Source of the DNA: Mogibacterium sp.
Lineage (GTDB): Bacteria; Bacillota; Clostridia; Peptostreptococcales; Anaerovoracaceae
Reading direction: 5' to 3'
Length of the DNA: 64,000 nt
Assembly (NCBI GenBank): GCA_024403035.1
Contig: JAKSSP010000004.1
Location: 62,001 to 126,000 of the forward strand
Position numbers and translations under genes: made by a program. The notes below the pieces were generated by a model. It ran no database searches. It worked only from the letters and a program-made list of their open reading frames with translations, and was not told the DNA's origin. This document shows positions 1 through 7,454 of this stretch, one piece after another. Position 1 is the first letter of the stretch, and the number at the start of each line of letters is the position of its first letter.

Positions 1-14
1 GCAGCGTCAGCAGC

Positions 15-45
15 AAAAGAGCCGGCTTTCGGCCGGCTCTTTTTG
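15..45. terminator. Bidirectional Rho-independent terminator
   Basis: A 9-bp GC-rich stem (AGAGCCGGC paired with GCCGGCTCT) with a 5-nt loop is followed by a T-run on the + strand and preceded by an A-run. It can therefore end both a + strand gene lying upstream of the window and the reverse-strand proline racemase gene. Confidence 0.85.
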
Positions 46-65
46 TTTTGGTTTGCAATGACCGA

Positions 66-1142
66 TTAGACTGTGAAGCCCTTTGTCATCTTGTCATCAG
101 GATCCATGAACCACCTAGCCTCTCCGCAGAGGTAAGCAGCACCTGTGACCTGAGGAATGACTGTGTCGAACTCGCCGACCTTAGGTCCGATAGCAGCAAC
201 GGTTCCGATGAATCTTGTGTCGATGAATGATTTGTAAACGAAGCATTCGCCTACTCCGAGGTGACCGTTCTTGTAGAGCCAGGACAGCTTAGCGGATGTA
301 CCTGTTCCGCATGGCGATCTGTCGATCTGCGGATCATGTGCCTCGCCGAATACCAGCTGGTTCTTCAGTGCGAACTTAGCCTCCGGGCAGAATGCCTTGT
401 CATCTGCAGTAAGCTCGTCATCGCAGTAGTTCTCGATGAGGTCTACGCTTGTGATGTCGAGCTCAGGATGCTGGATCTCGAATCTCTTGTTGATCTCCTG
501 CAGAGCGAAGCTTGACCACTCTGTGAGGAACTTTGTGTGTTCAGGTGTTACCTTGAATCCGAAGTTCTTCTCTGTGTCGACAAGTGCGAAGAACGAACCG
601 CCGAAGCAGATGTCGAATACGACCTTCTTGCCCTGATACTCGAGCTCGCAGTTCTCCTTGTATACGAATGCAGGAACGTTTGTGAGCTTGACGCCTGTGA
701 CCTTGCCGTTCTTGCAGTTGCACTCAAGACGGATAAGGCCGGCAGGAGCTTCGATGACGACCTGTGTTACAGGCTCTTTCATCTCCATGAGGCCTGCCTC
801 GAGGATTACTGTAGCAGCTCCGATAGAGCAGTGGCCGCACATGTTGAGGTAGCCGCCGCCGTCCATGAAGAAGATGCCGAAATCAGCTTCAGGGTTGATC
901 GGCTCACAGAGAATAGCACCGAACATGTCGTGGTGTCCACGAGGCTCGAACATCAGCATCGTTCTGAGGTAGTCATAATGCTCCTCGAGATAATGCTTCT
1001 TCTCGATCATTGTTTTTCCCGGGAGTTCCGGGCAGTCGAGAGCGACTCTGCAGTACTCGCCCTCAGTATGAGCCTCAACCGTTCTTATGACGTTCTTATC
1101 ATAGTTGTCATAGTTGATCTTGGCCTCAAGAAACTTTCCCAT
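66..1142 (-). CDS. prdF: Proline racemase (PrdF type)
   Basis: A 358-residue member of the proline racemase/hydroxyproline epimerase family. It interconverts L- and D-proline by a two-base, cofactor-free mechanism, so that D-proline can feed the reductase encoded next door. Both catalytic cysteines are visible: Cys102 in MCGHC and Cys278 in DRSPCGTGT. This separates it from trans-3-hydroxyproline dehydratases, which carry Thr at one site. The substrate-loop motif FEPRGHHDM is present at about residues 66-73. An AGGAGG site lies 9 nt before the ATG. It is transcribed divergently from prdC and has its own sigma-70-like promoter. 4-Hydroxyproline epimerase activity cannot be excluded from sequence, but the prd context favours proline. 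Confidence 0.93.
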   Translation of the reverse strand: MGKFLEAKINYDNYDKNVIRTVEAHTEGEYCRVALDCPELPGKTMIEKKHYLEEHYDYLRTMLMFEPRGHHDMFGAILCEPINPEADFGIFFMDGGGYLNMCGHCSIGAATVILEAGLMEMKEPVTQVVIEAPAGLIRLECNCKNGKVTGVKLTNVPAFVYKENCELEYQGKKVVFDICFGGSFFALVDTEKNFGFKVTPEHTKFLTEWSSFALQEINKRFEIQHPELDITSVDLIENYCDDELTADDKAFCPEAKFALKNQLVFGEAHDPQIDRSPCGTGTSAKLSWLYKNGHLGVGECFVYKSFIDTRFIGTVAAIGPKVGEFDTVIPQVTGAAYLCGEARWFMDPDDKMTKGFTV

Positions 1143-1166
1143 AGGTAATTACCTCCTAAGTAATTA

Positions 1167-1178
1167 TTACACGTGTAA
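1167..1178. promoter_or_regulatory. Perfect 12-bp palindrome, candidate operator
   Basis: TTACACGTGTAA is its own reverse complement. It lies in the 5' leader of prdF, about 10 nt upstream of the ribosome-binding site. An operator role is inferred only from symmetry and position. Confidence 0.4.
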
Positions 1179-1213
1179 AAATAGTGCTTGAAGAACATTT
1201 GTCTTCACGTTGT

Positions 1214-1242
1214 ATGATATCGCAAACAAAATAAAGCGTCAA
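1214..1242 (-). promoter_or_regulatory. Sigma-70-like promoter of prdF
   Basis: Read on the reverse strand, TTGACG is followed after 17 nt by TATCAT. Transcription would start about 65 nt upstream of the prdF start codon. Confidence 0.65.
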
Positions 1243-1421
1243 TGATTTAACGGCCTTGCTCGTTCTGTTTTGCTTAACATCGGATTAAGAAATTTTTAAC
1301 GTCGAAACCGATAAAAAATTAACAGATGGGAGAGCCTGATTATTTATAGCTCGCGATAAGTTTTTTGCATACGTTATGTTGCCCAAAATAAAGAAAAGTG
1401 ATATCATGGAGTCGTCAAAAA

Positions 1422-1437
1422 AGGCGTATTTTTTGCG
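1422..1437 (+). promoter_or_regulatory. Sigma-54-like -24/-12 promoter before prdC
   Basis: A GG-N10-GC arrangement (AGGC, eight bases, then TTGC-like AGGCGT...TTGCG) fits the core of the sigma-54 consensus TGGCAC-N5-TTGCA. The -12 GC lies about 36 nt upstream of the prdC start codon, leaving room for a short leader with its AAAGGAG site. In Clostridioides difficile the prd genes are activated by PrdR, a sigma-54-dependent activator, which makes this reading plausible. It has not been tested. Confidence 0.55.
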
Positions 1438-1472
1438 TGTCTTAAAGACGTTTTTAAAGGAGATAAAGCATT

Positions 1473-2852
1473 ATGGAAAACATTCAGATGTTACTTAAGC
1501 AGGGTGCTGTCGGCAAGCCGTGCGCTCCTATCGTAGCAGTCGGCGACAAGGTCAAGAGAGGCCAGCTGATCGCGACTCCTACAGGACTCGGCGCCAACGT
1601 TCATTCCAGCGTTGCCGGCGAAGTCATCGAGATCACAGATGACCGCATCATCATCAAGCCGAACGCCAAGCAGCCTAAGACTTTCGTAAAGATCAAGAAG
1701 GGCTCCAACCTCGAGATGATCAAGGAAGCCGGAATCATCGGCCAGGGCGGCGCGGGATTCCCGACATTCATAAAGATCTACAATGGCAAGGAAGATAAGC
1801 CTGTTCTGGATCATGGCTATATCCTGGTAAACGCTTCCGAGTGCGAGCCGGGTCTGGCACACAACATTGCTCAGATCGATGCAGATCCTGAGATGCTGCT
1901 GAGAGGTATGCATTATGTAATGGATATCGCAGGAGCTGACAAGGGCATCATCGCCATCAAGAAGAAACACAGAGAGACCATCGAGAAGCTGGACGCTCTT
2001 CTGAAGGACGACCCGGCTATCGAGAGACACCTCCTCCCGGATATCTATCCGATGGGCGAGGAGCGTGCTGTAGTAAGAGAGTGCCTCGGCATCGAGCTCG
2101 AGCCGGACAAGCTCCCATCAGCAGCAAACGCTGTAGTAATCAACTCCGAGACAGTTTACAGCTGCGCTAAGGCCATTGAAGAGCAGAAGCCGCTGATCGA
2201 CAAGAACATCACTGTCAGAGGAATGATCAAGGGCGGAAATGAAGCTCACGTATTCATGGACGTTCCTGTAGGAAGAAGCGTACAGGCTCTGATCGATGAA
2301 GCAGGCGGATTCGATGAGAGAGGTTATGGCGAGATCATCATGGGCGGATCCTTCACAGGTAAGGCCTGCGAGCTCGGCGATCCGATCACAAAGGCAACAG
2401 GTGCTATCCTCGTTACACGCCAGTTCAGAGATCTGAAGGGCGCTAAGGTAGGTATCCTGGTATGCGCTTGCGGCGGAAACCTCGAGAGAATGGAAGACCT
2501 CGTCAAGAAGTACAATGGTACAGTAGGCCACGTCTGCTACTGCAAGCAGGCTGTTGAGATGCCAAACGGCTCCATAAAGTGCGAGCGTCCGGGCAACTGC
2601 CCAGGCCAGGTAAAGAACAACCTCGAGTTCAAGAAGGCGGGCTGCGAGTACATCATCATCGGCAACTGCTCTGACTGCTCCAACACAGTCATGGCTTCCG
2701 GCCCTAAGATGGGACTCAAGGTAATGCACATGACAGACCTCGCTATGATGGCTGTCGGACATCCGCTTTACAGAACACTGAAGGTGTCCAAGAAAGTAGA
2801 CCAGGATCTCAATGTAGTCGACAACGTCGAAGACAACGAGACCGTCGAATAA
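1473..2852 (+). CDS. prdC: Proline reductase-associated electron transfer protein PrdC
   Basis: A 459-residue RnfC-like protein thought to deliver electrons to D-proline reductase. The N-terminal part (about residues 1-60) resembles the RnfC barrel-sandwich region. The centre has the NADH/FMN-type glycine-rich motif GQGGAGFP near residue 90 and an ASECEPG motif. The C-terminal third is cysteine-rich (CACGGN, CYCKQA, CERPGNCPG, GNCSDCSNT), which suggests Fe-S or redox-active thiols. Some family members are reported as selenoproteins. This copy has no in-frame TGA, so it is a Cys version. The RBS AAAGGAG lies 10 nt before the ATG. It is first in the prd operon, behind a sigma-54-like promoter. 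Confidence 0.9.
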   Translation: MENIQMLLKQGAVGKPCAPIVAVGDKVKRGQLIATPTGLGANVHSSVAGEVIEITDDRIIIKPNAKQPKTFVKIKKGSNLEMIKEAGIIGQGGAGFPTFIKIYNGKEDKPVLDHGYILVNASECEPGLAHNIAQIDADPEMLLRGMHYVMDIAGADKGIIAIKKKHRETIEKLDALLKDDPAIERHLLPDIYPMGEERAVVRECLGIELEPDKLPSAANAVVINSETVYSCAKAIEEQKPLIDKNITVRGMIKGGNEAHVFMDVPVGRSVQALIDEAGGFDERGYGEIIMGGSFTGKACELGDPITKATGAILVTRQFRDLKGAKVGILVCACGGNLERMEDLVKKYNGTVGHVCYCKQAVEMPNGSIKCERPGNCPGQVKNNLEFKKAGCEYIIIGNCSDCSNTVMASGPKMGLKVMHMTDLAMMAVGHPLYRTLKVSKKVDQDLNVVDNVEDNETVE

Positions 2853-2878
2853 TCCGTTATAACTGTTAATTATCTTCG

Positions 2879-2946
2879 CCCGGCCAACCCCAAAACAGCC
2901 GGGGGGAGAGAATTATAAAAAACTGCTTGCACATATTGTGCGGCAG
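2879..2946 (+). promoter_or_regulatory. Two leader hairpins between prdC and prdA
   Basis: The first hairpin has a CCCGGC/GCCGGG stem with a 13-nt loop. The second pairs CTGC and GCACA with TGTGC and GCAG and ends 30 nt before the prdA start. Neither has a U-tract, so they look like mRNA-processing or stabilising elements that could raise prdA-prdB output over prdC, rather than full terminators. Confidence 0.45.
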
Positions 2947-2976
2947 GCAAGTAAAACTTTTAGGAGGAAGATCGAT

Positions 2977-4839
2977 ATGTCAATCACAGCTGAAACAGCT
3001 AAAGCACATGCGAACGATCCGGCAGTACTCTGCTGCAGAGCAGAGGCAGGCACAGAACTGACACCTGCAAACTTCGAGGATCCGGCAATCTTCCCGGACC
3101 TGGTAGATTCGGGACTGCTGAACCTCGATGGAGCTCTGACCATTGGTCAGGTCCTCAACGGATCCAAGCTAACTAAGACTGTGGATTCTCTTACTCCTGT
3201 TACAGCAGACATCGTCGATAAGTTCGACGCAGCAGAAGGCGCAGCTGAGGAAGCTCCTGCTGAGGCTCCGGCCGAGGCAGCTCCTGCAGCAGCAGCTCCT
3301 GCATTCGCAGCTCCGGCTGTAGGCGGAATGATCAGCCTGCACATCGGAGAGGGCAAGAACATCGACATCCAGATCCCTGCAGGCATCGGCGGCGGCGCAG
3401 TCGCAGCTCCTGCAGCGGCAGCAGCAGTTCCTGCGGCAGCAGCAGCTCCTGCAGCAGCAGAGGAGACTGGTGAAGCTGTAGTAGTCAGAGAGATGACACG
3501 TAAGCACTACAAGATCGACAAGGTAGTTCTTGGCGACGAGACCAAGATCGAAGGAACTACACTGTACGTTCGTAAGGCAGCAGCTACTGAAGGCGCTGAA
3601 GCCCAGAAGCTGGTACACAGCCTTGAACTCGATGTGATCACTCCGGACAACTATCACGTATACTCCGAGACAGTTATGGACATCCAGCCGATCGCTACAA
3701 AGGAAGGCGATGATGAGCTTGGTGAAGGCGTAACAAGAGTTCTCGACGGAGTAGTAATGGTAGTAACCGGTATCACCGAAGAGGGAGTACAGGTAGGTGA
3801 GTTCGGTTCTTCGGAAGGTTACATTGATGAGAACATGATGTGGGGACGTCCTGGTGCTGTAGACAAGGGCGAAATCATGATCAGAGCTCATGCCGTAATC
3901 GACAACAAGAAGAACATGGAGAGACCGGGCCCTATCGCTATTCATACTGCAGTTGACCACGTAACTCAGGAGATCAGAAACGCAATGAAGAAGGATCTCA
4001 CAGACGAGCAGGTCGTGGAGACTCAGACAATGAAGCAGGTAAGAAGACCTGGTAAGAAGAAAATCGTTATCGTTAAGGAGATCATGGGACAGGGCGCTAT
4101 GCACGATAACTTCCTGTTCCCGACAGAGCCAGTAGGAGTACTCGGAGCTAAGCCGAACGTAGACCTCGGTAACGTTCCTGTAGCTGCTAACCCACTCGAG
4201 GTTATGGACGGCTGCATCCACGCTCTGACGTGCATCGGACCGGCATCGAAGGAAATGTCCAGACATTACTGGAGAGAGCCGCTGGTTTACGAAGCAATCC
4301 ATGATGACGACGTTGACCTGGTAGGCGTTATCTTTGTTGGTTCGCCGCAGGCTAACACAGACAAGTTCTACGTATCCAGAAGACTTGGCCAGATGGTTGA
4401 GTCCATGAACGTAGACGGAGCATTCGTTACAACAGAAGGATTCGGAAACAACCACGTTGACTTCACTTCCCACATCGAGCAGATTGGTAAGAGAGGCGTT
4501 CCGGTTGTCGGATTCTCATTCTGCGCTGTACAGGGAGCTCTCGTAACCGGTAACCAGTACTGCGATGCTATGATCGACAACAACAAGTCGATGTCCGGTA
4601 TCGAAAACGAGGTTCTCGCATGCAACACCCTCTGCCACGAGGATGCTATCAGAGGCCTGGCTATGCTCAAGGCTAAGATGGCCGGCGAGAAGATCAAGGC
4701 ACCTGAAAGAAAGTACACACACGCAGTTAAGGAGGCTAACGTAGAGCTGATCGAGAAGGCTTATGGCAAGAAGATGGAGCTTGTTGATAACGAGCAGGCA
4801 CTGCCAATGAGCGAAAAGAGAAAGGCTAAATACGACTAA
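2977..4839 (+). CDS. prdA: D-proline reductase proprotein PrdA
   Basis: Proprotein of 620 residues for the two pyruvoyl-containing subunits of D-proline reductase, which reduces D-proline to 5-aminovalerate. The start is set at the ATG 9 nt after TAGGAGGAAG; an upstream in-frame ATG has no such site. Modules visible: an N-terminal block (about 1-75) with NDPAVLCCR and DPAIFPDLVDSGLL; Ala/Pro-rich linkers flanking a short LHIGEGKNIDIQIP segment; a middle domain (about 160-418) paralogous to PrdD; then Thr418-Cys419, matching the self-cleavage site that yields the pyruvoyl group; and a C-terminal subunit paralogous to PrdE. It is followed by the small prd gene and prdB. In the clostridial enzymes PrdA works with the selenoprotein PrdB. 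Confidence 0.95.
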   Translation: MSITAETAKAHANDPAVLCCRAEAGTELTPANFEDPAIFPDLVDSGLLNLDGALTIGQVLNGSKLTKTVDSLTPVTADIVDKFDAAEGAAEEAPAEAPAEAAPAAAAPAFAAPAVGGMISLHIGEGKNIDIQIPAGIGGGAVAAPAAAAAVPAAAAAPAAAEETGEAVVVREMTRKHYKIDKVVLGDETKIEGTTLYVRKAAATEGAEAQKLVHSLELDVITPDNYHVYSETVMDIQPIATKEGDDELGEGVTRVLDGVVMVVTGITEEGVQVGEFGSSEGYIDENMMWGRPGAVDKGEIMIRAHAVIDNKKNMERPGPIAIHTAVDHVTQEIRNAMKKDLTDEQVVETQTMKQVRRPGKKKIVIVKEIMGQGAMHDNFLFPTEPVGVLGAKPNVDLGNVPVAANPLEVMDGCIHALTCIGPASKEMSRHYWREPLVYEAIHDDDVDLVGVIFVGSPQANTDKFYVSRRLGQMVESMNVDGAFVTTEGFGNNHVDFTSHIEQIGKRGVPVVGFSFCAVQGALVTGNQYCDAMIDNNKSMSGIENEVLACNTLCHEDAIRGLAMLKAKMAGEKIKAPERKYTHAVKEANVELIEKAYGKKMELVDNEQALPMSEKRKAKYD

Positions 4840-4864
4840 TCTGAAAAGGGAGATCGCTTAAGAG

Positions 4865-5143
4865 ATGAAATACGGTGATAAGATAATCAGAATGGAAGGC
4901 ATAATCGTGGAAGTCCATGACGGAAGCGTAGCCATCGACTTTAAGGGAAGACTGGGACACCTCAGGATCCCAAAGAGGATGATCATATCTGATTACGACC
5001 TTGAGGTCGGACAGGTGGTAGCCTGGAATATGAGCTTCATTGAACAGGAGAGCCCTGAAATCAACGAAAGATATCTCGAGACGATCAATCATTCCAGAGA
5101 ACTCCAGAACGAAATGCAAAGTAGAACCAAACAGGAGGATTAA
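4865..5143 (+). CDS. Small conserved prd-cluster protein (CBO2463/CBO2479-type)
   Basis: A 92-residue soluble protein sitting tightly between prdA and prdB, with GGGAG 15 nt upstream of its start. The N-terminal 60 residues look like a small beta-barrel (GDKIIRMEGIIVEVHDGSVAIDF, then a basic RIPKRMI stretch), and the C-terminus is a charged helix. A small gene occupies the same place in other prd clusters and carries the CBO2463/CBO2479 family label as I recall it. Its function is not known. An assembly or maturation role for the reductase is inferred from position alone. Confidence 0.7.
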   Translation: MKYGDKIIRMEGIIVEVHDGSVAIDFKGRLGHLRIPKRMIISDYDLEVGQVVAWNMSFIEQESPEINERYLETINHSRELQNEMQSRTKQED

Positions 5144-5149
5144 TACAAA

Positions 5150-5875
5150 ATGAGTATGACAGTTGTAAAAGGTTTACAGTCTGAGATCTTCGTACCTATT
5201 ACTCCTAAGTCGGTATGGGCTCCTGTGACAAAGCCGCTGAACGAGATGACAGTTGCTCTCGCAACAGCTGCCGGCGTTCACAGAGTAGACCAGGAGAGAT
5301 TCAACCTCGCCGGTGACTTCACATGGAGAAAGATCCCTAACGAGTCCACAGAGGAAGAACTCATGGTAACCCACGGTGGATACGACAACTCCGATGTAAA
5401 CAAGGACATCAACTGCATGTTCCCGATCACGAGACTGAAAGAGCTCGCTGCTGAGGGCTTCATCAAGGCTTGCGCACCATACCATGCCGGATTCATGGGC
5501 GGCGGCGGAAACATTGAGAAGTTCACAAACGAGACCGGTCCGCAGATCGCTAACATGCTGAAAGAGGAGGGCGTAGATGCGTGCCTTCTCACGGCTGGAT
5601 GAGGAACTTGCCACCGCTCTGCAACAATCGTGCAGAGAGCAATCGAGTCGGTAGGTATCCCTACAGTCATTATCGCAGCACTCCCACCAGTTGTTAGACA
5701 GGCTGGTACACCAAGAGCTGCTGCGCCAATGGTACCTATGGGCGCAAACGCAGGCGCACCTCATGACGTTGAGATGCAGACTGCTATCGTAAAGGCATCC
5801 CTCGAGCTGCTCGAGACAATCGAGACTCCGGGCAAGATCGTATCGCTGCCTTTCGAATATCACGCTGTAATCTAG
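5150..5875 (+). CDS. prdB: D-proline reductase selenoprotein subunit PrdB (in-frame TGA = Sec)
   Basis: The reading frame runs to TGA at 5600-5602 and continues unbroken to TAG, giving 241 residues with selenocysteine at 151 in the motif CLLTAG-Sec-GTCHRS. Sec is essential for substrate attack in D-proline reductase, and it sits at about residue 150 in the clostridial enzymes. The sequence after the TGA (QRAIESVGIPT, PPVVRQAGTPRAA) is typical family sequence, so this is not a broken gene. A hairpin 14 nt downstream of the TGA fits a bacterial SECIS. CAGGAGG lies upstream of the ATG. Annotation that treats TGA as stop would give a false 150-residue protein. Confidence 0.96.
5617..5637 (+). promoter_or_regulatory. 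SECIS-like hairpin in prdB
   Basis: A perfect 7-bp stem (CTCTGCA with TGCAGAG) closes a 7-nt loop, starting 14 nt after the TGA codon. This matches the distance and size expected for a bacterial selenocysteine insertion element recognised by SelB. Confidence 0.75.
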
Positions 5876-5925
5876 TAAAGACATATCGGTACAAAAAAAG
5901 AATAGGACATCGGACTATTCCGAAG

Positions 5926-5951
5926 ATGGGGGCAGAGAAATCTGCCCCCAT
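5926..5951 (+). terminator. Strong hairpin after prdB, partial terminator or stabiliser
   Basis: A perfect 11-bp stem (ATGGGGGCAGA with its complement) is capped by a GAAA tetraloop. Only TTTG follows, so termination is probably incomplete. It may protect the 3' end of the prdA-prdB message while allowing lower prdD-prdE expression. Confidence 0.6.
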
Positions 5952-6015
5952 TTGAAAAAGAAACAAAAACACATTTATTTGATCCGGCGCGTAACGCGCG
6001 AAAGGAAATAATACA

Positions 6016-6780
6016 ATGGCAGACATTGAACTCAGAAGACTGGTGATCAGGGCATATCACATGGATGATGTGCAGTTCGGCGACGAAAACAAGATCACTA
6101 CGGATGGCAAGATGACCATCACAAAAGACGGCCTTGACGCGCTGGCCGGTAAATACAGCGAAGTCATTGAAAAGATAGACATTCAGATCATCAAACCTGG
6201 TGATCATGACAGATATACAAACACCATCATGGACATCATCCCGATTTCCGTGAAGGTGCTGGGCAAGTGCGGAGAGGGCACCACCCACACAATCACCGGT
6301 GTATACGTAATGCCGACGGGCGTTGATGTTAACGGCGAGCAGGCCCACGAGTTCGGGTCCTCCGAGGGTAACCTCAAGGACATGCTCTATCTCAACAGAG
6401 CAGGCACACCGGCGGACGACGACTTCATCATCTCCTTCGACATCACTTTCAAGAAGGGAATGGGCCAGGAGAGATACGCGATCATAGACGCATACAGAAT
6501 GGTAGAGGAGTGGATGAATACATTCAGAGCTCAGCTCAAGAAGTTTGAGGGCTCAAAGGCCACTGAGAAGCATGAGTACTACGACCGCATCAGAGAGGGC
6601 CAGAAGAAGGTCCTGGTCATCAAGGAGATGATCGCTCACGGTGCGATGCTCGACACATGGATCTTCCCTGACCAGCCATGCGGCGTCGAGGGAGGCAAAT
6701 CACTTATCGATTACGGCGCGATGCCTGTCATGCTGACTCCTAACGAGTTCAGAGACGGTGCAATCAAAGCGATGAATTAG
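6016..6780 (+). CDS. prdD: Proline reductase cluster protein PrdD
   Basis: A 254-residue paralogue of the middle part of PrdA: LRRLVIRAYHMDDVQFGDENKI here corresponds to EMTRKHYKIDKVVLGDETKI in PrdA, and the shared HEFGSSEG and KEMIAHGAMLDTWIFP-type motifs follow in the same order. It ends (NEFRDGAIKAMN) just where PrdA reaches its pyruvoyl cleavage site, and it lacks the Thr-Cys pair. It is encoded directly before prdE. Its biochemical role is unproven. A structural or assembly partner, or a second non-pyruvoyl reductase-like complex with PrdE, are the options. Confidence 0.88.
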   Translation: MADIELRRLVIRAYHMDDVQFGDENKITTDGKMTITKDGLDALAGKYSEVIEKIDIQIIKPGDHDRYTNTIMDIIPISVKVLGKCGEGTTHTITGVYVMPTGVDVNGEQAHEFGSSEGNLKDMLYLNRAGTPADDDFIISFDITFKKGMGQERYAIIDAYRMVEEWMNTFRAQLKKFEGSKATEKHEYYDRIREGQKKVLVIKEMIAHGAMLDTWIFPDQPCGVEGGKSLIDYGAMPVMLTPNEFRDGAIKAMN

Positions 6781-6790
6781 GAGGTGCGAC

Positions 6791-7270
6791 ATGGGAGTTG
6801 GTCCTTCAACAAAAGAAACAAGCCTTCATCATTTCAGAGATCCGCTGGTCAAACTGCTGGGCGAGGACCCGGGAATCGACCTGATGGGCGTTCTGGTATT
6901 CGGTTCGCCTGAGGGCAACGAGGAAAAGATCAGATGCTCAAGGACAGCCGCGGTAGTAGCTGAGTGCTGCAGACCTGACGGCGTCATCGTAGAGACAGAC
7001 GGCTGGGGCAACCTTGACGTAGACTATGTAAACTGCGTAAATGAGATCGGCGAGCGCGGTATCCCTGTGGCCGGCCTCAACTGGAGCGGCACAGCAGGCA
7101 CTTTCGTAGTAGAAAGCCCGTATCTTGACAACGTAGTCGACTTCAACAAGAACCCTGAGGGCATCGAGTCCAACATCGTCGGTGAGAACAATTACACGGA
7201 AGACGATGTAAAGGAGTGCATCAAGAAGCTCAAGATTGCGATGCTCAAGAAGGAGCGCGGTCTGAAGTAA
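6791..7270 (+). CDS. prdE: Proline reductase cluster protein PrdE
   Basis: A 159-residue paralogue of the C-terminal subunit of PrdA. Its start, MGVGPSTKETSLHHFRDPL, lines up with CIGPASKEMSRHYWREPL directly after the PrdA cleavage point. The Cys that becomes pyruvoyl is replaced by the start region (Met-Gly-Val), so no pyruvoyl can form. AGGAGGTG lies 6 nt upstream, and the gap to prdD is 10 nt, so the two are translated as a pair. It is the last gene of the operon before a strong terminator. Confidence 0.88.
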   Translation: MGVGPSTKETSLHHFRDPLVKLLGEDPGIDLMGVLVFGSPEGNEEKIRCSRTAAVVAECCRPDGVIVETDGWGNLDVDYVNCVNEIGERGIPVAGLNWSGTAGTFVVESPYLDNVVDFNKNPEGIESNIVGENNYTEDDVKECIKKLKIAMLKKERGLK

Positions 7271-7302
7271 GGCAATATACGCTCAACAGACGAAAACAAA
7301 AG

Positions 7303-7347
7303 AAATGGTGTAGCAAATCGGAAAAATCCGTTATGCTACACCATTTT
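7303..7347 (+). terminator. Terminator of the prd operon
   Basis: A 13-bp perfect stem (AAATGGTGTAGCA with its complement) surrounds an 18-nt loop that itself can pair (CGGAAAAATCCG). It ends in a short T-run. Confidence 0.8.
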
Positions 7348-7454
7348 GCCATTATGGAATAATAGCAACAGACGAATTGCTGTATATGATATACTTACTA
7401 TGTATGTGGTCGGGCATGAGAGAAAAAGGGTAATGAAAACAGGATAATTAGACT

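Larger units (their letters stand above)
1143..1472. other. prdF-prdC divergent control region
   Basis: This 330-base AT-rich spacer contains no credible gene. It holds a sigma-70-like promoter for prdF on the reverse strand, a perfect 12-bp palindrome near the prdF start, and a sigma-54-like element for prdC. The DNA between the two promoters would be the natural place for an activator or repressor to bind. No prdR-like regulator gene is in the window. Confidence 0.7.

Noticed and set aside
1473..2852. Selenocysteine in PrdC
   Set aside because: Some family members are reported as selenoproteins, but the frame here has no internal TGA.
2938..2976. Upstream start for prdA
   Set aside because: No Shine-Dalgarno at the upstream codon, while TAGGAGGAAG is well placed for the ATG at 2977, and the paralogue at 11771 starts at the equivalent MSI position.
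3169..4473. Long reverse-strand open frame inside prdA
   Set aside because: Composition is low-complexity (Ser/Cys/Tyr/Arg rich), no ribosome site, and it mirrors a well-supported + strand gene.
5150..5602. prdB as a truncated 150-residue gene or pseudogene
   Set aside because: The frame continues with typical family sequence after TGA, a SECIS-like hairpin follows, and PrdB is an established selenoprotein.
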